The translations under genes and the position numbers were made by a program. Below, piece after piece: positions 6,778 through 8,329 of a stretch of DNA of 8,329 bases. The stretch's first letter is position 1; every line of letters begins with the position of its first letter. The DNA is from Urbifossiella sp043733485 (lineage in GTDB: Bacteria > Planctomycetota > Planctomycetia > Gemmatales > Gemmataceae). The notes under the pieces are model-generated. The model searched no databases, was not told where the DNA came from, and saw only the letters and a list, made by a program, of their open reading frames with translations. Where the stretch lies: positions 1 through 8,329 of the forward strand of contig JAYTGN010000383.1 of the NCBI GenBank assembly GCA_043733485.1, given 5' to 3'.

Positions 6778-8196
6778 TCAGCGTCCGCGGCCCGTGACCG
6801 GGATTCGCAACCGCAGCGGGTTGGGCCCCTTCGCTTGCAGCACGACCAGGCCATCGCGAATGTCGCCGAGTTGTTCCCCGGCTGGGATCGTCGCCTTCAA
6901 TCGGTACGAGCCGCGTTCGCCGTTGTCCGGCTGCTTCACGAGTTCCACCTTGAGAAATTTCGGCACCGTGAGATCCTTGACGATCTCCAGTTCCACGCCG
7001 CTGCGTTCGGTTTCGATCGTCGCGGTCGCGGTCTGAAGGTCGGAACTCGTGAACGCCCCGAATCCGAGTTCGCGCGCTCCCACGATGCTGGCAGGTCCGC
7101 GCATATTGCCCCTCACCCGAACTTGCTTCGTATCGGTGCCCTGCGTGAAGGAGATGTTCCGTTCGATCGAGCCGATGTCGAGTTTGGCGTCGCCGACCTT
7201 CGAGCTGATCGTCACGGGAACTCGGAAGGCGGATCGGACGCGCGTGGGTTGCGGGGGTTGCTTGGCCATCGAGATGCGGATGGCCATTTCTTCGATCTTA
7301 TCCTCGGGAACGGGCACCGGCTGGCCGACGCTGACGAACGGCCCTGGGACGCCGCTGGTGCCGTCGGGCATCGCGACGAGCATGGCGAGTTTCAGTTCGG
7401 AAACGCTACGGGTCGAAGAGTAGACGAGGATTTCGTGGTTCTGGGTCGGCGAGGCCTCGGTCATTTCGCCGACGTCGATGGTGGTTCGGCCGAGGTCGAA
7501 GGGCTCGGCCGCGGCGTACTCGATCCCGAAGCGCTCGTCGGAGAGTTCGTCGCTGCCGTCCGCTTTCACGAGGAACTCCGCCTTGAGACTCCCGCCGCCG
7601 GGCTTCACCTGAAATTGCAGTTGCAGAATGGCCCACTGTTCGGCCCAACGGTCGCCGGTGGGTGCGCCGGGGATTTCGTACTTGATGTCGATCGGAGCCT
7701 TGTCGAACTTGTGGTACTGCCACTTGAGTTCGTCGCGCTTGGCATCGAGGAGTGCCGTCGGAACGGCGAGGCCCAAGGGCAGACCGCTCACGAGGCCCTG
7801 AGGAAGAGTCGAGATCGCGGTCATCTGAAGGATTTGCTTGGTGACGTCGGGTGGAATCGGGGCGACCTGCCCGCCGCTGCACGAGGTGCAACTCACGTAT
7901 TTGAGTTGCATGTGAACGGGAGCGGTTCCGCGATTCTCGAACCAGAACGAGGCGGGGTAAGCCGTCTGCCCTTGTTCGAAGTAGCCGGGGAATTGCTGAT
8001 CCTGAAGGCTTCCGATCGGATCCCAGTGGCGAATCGTCGAGAAGAACCGCAGTGGCTTCTTGAGTTGAACGGTCTTCGGGTCGACGGTCGGCTCGTCCGG
8101 TTCCGGAGGCGTGTACTGCGAGAAGTACGTGATCGCGAAGATCACGCCGACGAGCAGCACGAGGGGAACCAGAATCTTGAGCGTGGAAGCGTTCAT
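6778..8196 (-). CDS. Membrane-anchored DUF1573-like protein of unknown function
   Basis: I chose the ATG at 8196-8194 (472 residues, MNASTLKILVPL) because GAGGA lies 4 nt upstream and a hydrophobic anchor (about 6-25) follows directly; the frame is open further upstream to 8229 but has no better start. After the anchor comes a Pro/Glu/Asp-rich linker (about 29-40), then exported beta-sandwich sequence. Residues about 81-115 match the DUF1573 theme: FWFENRGTAPV, then YVSCTSCSGGQVAPIPP with Cys103 and Cys106. The usual SCGCT is changed to SCTSC, and no His follows, so it is not a haem site. The middle (FDLGRTTIDVGEM) and end (LGFGAFTSSD to LRLRIPVTGRG) look like further Ig-like repeats. Planctomycete genomes hold many DUF1573 proteins, whose role is poorly known. 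Its position upstream of a tetrahaem cytochrome suggests a shared extracytoplasmic job, which is inference. Confidence 0.8.
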   Translation of the reverse strand: MNASTLKILVPLVLLVGVIFAITYFSQYTPPEPDEPTVDPKTVQLKKPLRFFSTIRHWDPIGSLQDQQFPGYFEQGQTAYPASFWFENRGTAPVHMQLKYVSCTSCSGGQVAPIPPDVTKQILQMTAISTLPQGLVSGLPLGLAVPTALLDAKRDELKWQYHKFDKAPIDIKYEIPGAPTGDRWAEQWAILQLQFQVKPGGGSLKAEFLVKADGSDELSDERFGIEYAAAEPFDLGRTTIDVGEMTEASPTQNHEILVYSSTRSVSELKLAMLVAMPDGTSGVPGPFVSVGQPVPVPEDKIEEMAIRISMAKQPPQPTRVRSAFRVPVTISSKVGDAKLDIGSIERNISFTQGTDTKQVRVRGNMRGPASIVGARELGFGAFTSSDLQTATATIETERSGVELEIVKDLTVPKFLKVELVKQPDNGERGSYRLKATIPAGEQLGDIRDGLVVLQAKGPNPLRLRIPVTGRGR

Positions 8197-8200
8197 CGGT

Positions 8201-8205
8201 TCCTC
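8201..8205 (-). promoter_or_regulatory. GAGGA ribosome-binding site deciding the DUF1573-like start
   Basis: On the minus strand GAGGA is followed by ACCG and the ATG at 8196. The spacing is short but within the working range. It supports this start over the upstream in-frame extension, which would put charged residues and an SD-like sequence ahead of the membrane anchor. Confidence 0.5.
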
Positions 8206-8221
8206 AGAGCAATAGTCGCGA

Positions 8222-8235
8222 AGCCGCAAGCGGCT
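8222..8235. repeat. Short palindrome AGCCGC-AA-GCGGCT
   Basis: The two 6-bp arms are exact reverse complements around AA. It has the same ends and the same AA/TT centre as the arms of the inverted repeat at 6715-6775, but lacks the inner CGGC/GCCG, so it may be a shortened relative. It lies 25-39 nt upstream of the DUF1573-like start, where it could be in the 5' leader or promoter. No function can be assigned. Confidence 0.5.
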
Positions 8236-8312
8236 AGATCACCCTGGCGGAATCCACGTGCCACCAATCCCGGAAGGTGCCAGACTCCATCCGCCCAGAC
8301 CCGTTTCAGACA

Positions 8313-8325
8313 TGGGCACTGCCCA
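8313..8325. repeat. Short palindrome TGGGCA-C-TGCCCA
   Basis: Perfect 6-bp arms surround one C, close to the right window edge. It could be an operator-like site, a terminator stem of a gene beyond the window, or another dispersed palindrome. The rest of 8236-8312 shows no gene or RNA I can support. Confidence 0.4.
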
Positions 8326-8329
8326 GTAG

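Noticed and set aside
6085..7036. Plus-strand open frames over the cytochrome start and intergenic region (6085-6717, 6404-7036)
   Set aside because: They run antisense to two convincing genes and across the inverted repeat, with no domain or ribosome-binding site.
7875..7895. SCTSC in the DUF1573-like protein as a haem c site
   Set aside because: The second Cys is followed by Ser, not His, so it is not a CXXCH motif.
8255..8260. CACGTG as a transcription-factor site
   Set aside because: A single 6-bp palindrome in GC-rich DNA is expected by chance, and no second copy or matching spacing is seen.

Overview
The window looks like chromosomal DNA of a planctomycete, most likely Gemmataceae (Gemmata or a relative). 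The signs are GC-rich coding with strong G/C third positions, an MBG/RTX surface protein ending in a C-terminal module I associate with planctomycete giant proteins, a zinc-ribbon TPR protein, a multihaem cytochrome beside a DUF1573-like membrane protein, and CCGCCGGC-type palindromes between genes. This placement rests on recognising families, not on a marker gene.

Left block (1-4827, all + strand): the 3' part of a large MBG/RTX surface protein gene, then a zinc-ribbon/TPR protein gene, then a GT4-like glycosyltransferase gene. The junctions are very tight (TGATG between genes 1 and 2, ATGA between genes 2 and 3), which indicates one transcript. A workable but unproven reading is that the TPR protein and the glycosyltransferase serve a cell-surface or glycosylation task connected with the RTX protein. 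Two of the three genes are broken as written. The RTX gene has an in-frame TAA at 242-244 where MBG domains normally have Tyr. The glycosyltransferase gene has an apparent one-base insertion near 4611-4622, after which its real C-terminus continues in another frame to a TAG at 4825-4827.

Right block (4852-8196, all - strand), convergent with the left block and 24 nt from it: transcription runs right to left, first a membrane-anchored DUF1573-like protein gene, then a 141-nt gap, then a membrane-anchored tetrahaem cytochrome c gene. The cytochrome's N-terminal half is a UshA/5'-nucleotidase-like metallophosphoesterase fold that has lost most of its metal ligands and carries a PCGC motif. The gap holds a perfect 21-bp inverted repeat whose arms are each palindromic, a REPIN-like element. 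Both proteins probably act outside the cytoplasmic membrane.

Right edge (8197-8329): upstream region of the DUF1573-like gene with two short near-perfect palindromes and no gene I can support. I found no tRNA, rRNA, CRISPR array, transposase or complete insertion sequence. The most interesting items are the degenerate-phosphoesterase/tetrahaem fusion, the two gene-breaking lesions, the winged-helix-like tail hidden by the frameshift, and the REPIN-like element.
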